From Oscillospiraceae bacterium (GTDB taxonomy: Bacteria > Bacillota > Clostridia > Oscillospirales > Ruminococcaceae), in assembly GCA_015067145.1 (NCBI GenBank), contig SVNA01000006.1, positions 1 to 64,000 of the forward strand: a DNA stretch of 64,000 nucleotides. Reading direction: 5' to 3'. Of the stretch, positions 62,695-64,000 are shown piece by piece; position 1 is the stretch's first letter; every line of letters begins with the position of its first letter. Position numbers and translations under genes: made by a program. The notes beneath the pieces were generated by a model, which saw only the letters and a program-made list of their open reading frames with translations, was not told where the DNA came from and did no database searches.

Positions 62695-63522
62695 ATGAGT
62701 GAATGTACACACAACTGCAGCACCTGCAGTGCAGACTGCTCTTCCAGAAGTGAAATTCAGAAAGATCCGCTTAACCAGCTTTCCAGCGTTAAAAAGGTTA
62801 TCGGCGTTATCAGCGGCAAGGGCGGCGTAGGCAAAAGCCTTGTTACAAGCATGCTTGCTGTTCTCAGCCAGAGAAACGGCTACGGCACAGCTGTTCTGGA
62901 CGCAGATGTTACAGGCCCGTCCATCGGCCAGACATTCGGCGTGCACAAAAAGGTGCTGGGCAACGATGTCGGTATCCTGCCAAACATCAGCAAAACAGGC
63001 ATCCAGCTTATGAGTGCAAACTTTATGCTTAAGGAAGAAACAGACCCTGTTGTATGGCGTGGTCCTGTTATTGCAGGTGTTATCAAACAGTTCTGGAGCG
63101 ATGTTATCTGGAACGAGGTAGACTTTATGTTTATCGATATGCCTCCGGGAACAGGCGACGTTCCGCTGACAGTTTACCAGTCCATCCCGGTTGACGGCAT
63201 CATCATCGTTGCTTCCCCACAGGAACTTGTTGGTATGATTGTTGAAAAGGCTGTTAAGATGGCAAATATGATGAACGTGCCAATTTTGGGTATCGTTGAA
63301 AATATGAGCTATGTAAAATGCCCTGACTGCGGCAAAAAAATAAACATCTTCGGCGAAAGCAAGGTTAAAGCAACAGCAGAAAAATACAACCTGCCGCTTC
63401 TTGCAGAAATCCCTATCGACCCACAGCTTGCAAAAAACTGTGACCAGGGTGTTATCGAACTTTTCGAAGGCGACTATATGGACGCCTGCTTTGCAGAAAT
63501 CGAAAAAATGCTTAATGAATAA
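62695..63522 (+). CDS. Mrp/NBP35-type P-loop ATPase with N-terminal cysteine motif
   Basis: 275 residues, iron-sulfur cluster carrier/assembly ATPase. N-terminal Cys4, Cys8, Cys11 and Cys15 (CTHNCSTCSADC) resemble the Nbp35 ferredoxin-like motif. P-loop SGKGGVGKS (about 40-48), DADVTGPSIG, FIDMPPGTGDVPLT and the C-terminal CPDCG pair (about 205) that bridges the dimer cluster. Not a ParA: it lacks partner ParB and has the MPPGTGD signature of Mrp. Terminator follows. Confidence 0.92.
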   Translation: MSECTHNCSTCSADCSSRSEIQKDPLNQLSSVKKVIGVISGKGGVGKSLVTSMLAVLSQRNGYGTAVLDADVTGPSIGQTFGVHKKVLGNDVGILPNISKTGIQLMSANFMLKEETDPVVWRGPVIAGVIKQFWSDVIWNEVDFMFIDMPPGTGDVPLTVYQSIPVDGIIIVASPQELVGMIVEKAVKMANMMNVPILGIVENMSYVKCPDCGKKINIFGESKVKATAEKYNLPLLAEIPIDPQLAKNCDQGVIELFEGDYMDACFAEIEKMLNE

Positions 63523-63540
63523 TATTTTTATGCATATTAA

Positions 63541-63569
63541 AAGCGACCTTTCTCAAGGTCGCTTTTTTG
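63541..63569 (+). terminator. Terminator of the Mrp gene
   Basis: 9-bp stem AAGCGACCTT / AAGGTCGCTT with a TCTC loop and six Ts, 18 bases past the stop. Confidence 0.93.
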
Positions 63570-63605
63570 TTATGCTGTTTGCACCATGCAAGACCGCTTT
63601 TTTGT

Positions 63606-64000
63606 TTATATTTCCGCATCCATCAGTTCACGTGCCATCCTGTGCATTTCCGGGTCCGGGCTGTCTATATATTTTTCTGCAATTTTTTTACCTCTTTCCA
63701 GCTCCTGTTTCAGTACATCATCCATACTGTTTATCTTTTCAAATGCTTGCTGCACACCGCCATCTGCAGCGTCTGCATACATTTCAATGGCTGTCAGGTT
63801 ATCCTGTTCACAGCCAAGACCATGTTCGTAACAGATACCAAGGCCATAATAACCGAAAGCATATTTCTGGGCGGCAGACAGTTCAAAATAGTAAAATGCC
63901 TTTTCATAATCTGCTTTGCACCCTATGCCATCCAGAAATGAAATACCAAGGATACACTGGCCTGTGGCATCACCTGCTTCAGCAAGCCGGCAGCCAAGTT
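63606..64000 (-). CDS. Sel1-repeat (TPR-like) protein, 3' part only
   Basis: The window cuts this gene; about 131 C-terminal codons are visible. Two Sel1-like repeats: CILGISFLDGIGCKADYEKAFYYFELSAAQ (parts: GISFLDGIGCKAD, KAFYYFELSA) and YGLGICYEHGLGCEQDNLTAIEMYADAAD (parts: GLGICYEHGLGCEQD), each with the A-x-x-x-L-G-x-x-Y-x-x-G-x-G pattern. A polar, helical C-terminal tail follows, ending MARELMDAEI. Such proteins are adaptors; the role cannot be told here. Confidence 0.85.
   Translation of the reverse strand, partial: LGCRLAEAGDATGQCILGISFLDGIGCKADYEKAFYYFELSAAQKYAFGYYGLGICYEHGLGCEQDNLTAIEMYADAADGGVQQAFEKINSMDDVLKQELERGKKIAEKYIDSPDPEMHRMARELMDAEI

Noticed and set aside
62695..63522. ParA/Soj partition protein next to a possible origin
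   Set aside because: The protein has the MPPGTGD and CPDCG features and N-terminal cysteines of Mrp/NBP35, and no parB or parS-like site is seen, so it does not support the origin idea.

Overview
The window looks like part of the chromosome of an anaerobic, Gram-positive low-to-mid-GC bacterium of the class Clostridia, probably near the gut Oscillospirales; that placement is inference. The signs are AT-rich spacers with well-spaced sigma-A type promoters and strong AGGAGG ribosome sites, lipoprotein-type binding proteins, a rubredoxin, a PyrK-coupled dihydroorotate dehydrogenase and Rnf-type membrane proteins. I saw no rRNA, tRNA or CRISPR array.

Layout. 0-1.6 kb: a tyrosine recombinase gene enclosed by a perfect 99-bp inverted repeat that runs off the left edge. 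1.6-3 kb: an NhaC-type antiporter. 3.1-13.7 kb (minus): a nonulosonic acid cluster of legionaminic acid type (LegB, LegC, CBS-nucleotidyltransferase, NeuB, NeuC, two Gfo/Idh oxidoreductases, NeuA) with a DUF2142 membrane protein. 13.9-21.9 kb (plus): surface-polymer and housekeeping genes (SGNH protein, GT-B-like surface carbohydrate protein, PHP phosphoesterase, AlaX-type editing protein, RsmE, VanY-type carboxypeptidase, chorismate mutase-like protein). 21.9-25.1 kb (minus): flippase, family 2 glycosyltransferase, orphan response regulator. 25.4-30.2 kb: a complete branched-chain amino acid type ABC importer. 30.5-32.6 kb: a histidine kinase/response regulator pair. 32.9-39.4 kb (plus): a ribose operon rbsD-A-C-B-K whose rbsB encodes three complete ribose-binding domains in tandem in one lipoprotein. 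39.8-43.2 kb: SGNH hydrolase, E2/CAT-fold protein without the catalytic His, a HEPN-like unknown, rubredoxin. 43.5-47.8 kb: thioredoxin reductase/thioredoxin, SDR, YchF, EamA transporter. 47.9-56 kb (minus): pyrC-carB-pyrK-pyrD-pyrF-pyrE with a possible leader attenuator; carA and pyrB are absent here. 56.6-62.1 kb (minus): DUF4015-type protein, an Rnf-like D-E-A triad, Rpe and a QueG-like protein. 62.2-62.65 kb: an AT-rich spacer crowded with DnaA-box-like 9-mers. 62.7-64 kb: Mrp-type P-loop ATPase and the 3' part of a Sel1-repeat gene.

The strongest leads are (1) the Rnf-like triad, in which all four cysteines expected to hold the membrane [2Fe-2S] centre are replaced and RnfB, C and G are missing; (2) the triplicated ribose-binding protein; (3) a family of structured intergenic repeats with covarying hairpins, always just after a stop codon between co-directional genes and antiparallel to transcription; (4) the DnaA-box-like cluster at a divergent gene boundary; and (5) the inverted-repeat-bounded recombinase, which may be an invertible segment.
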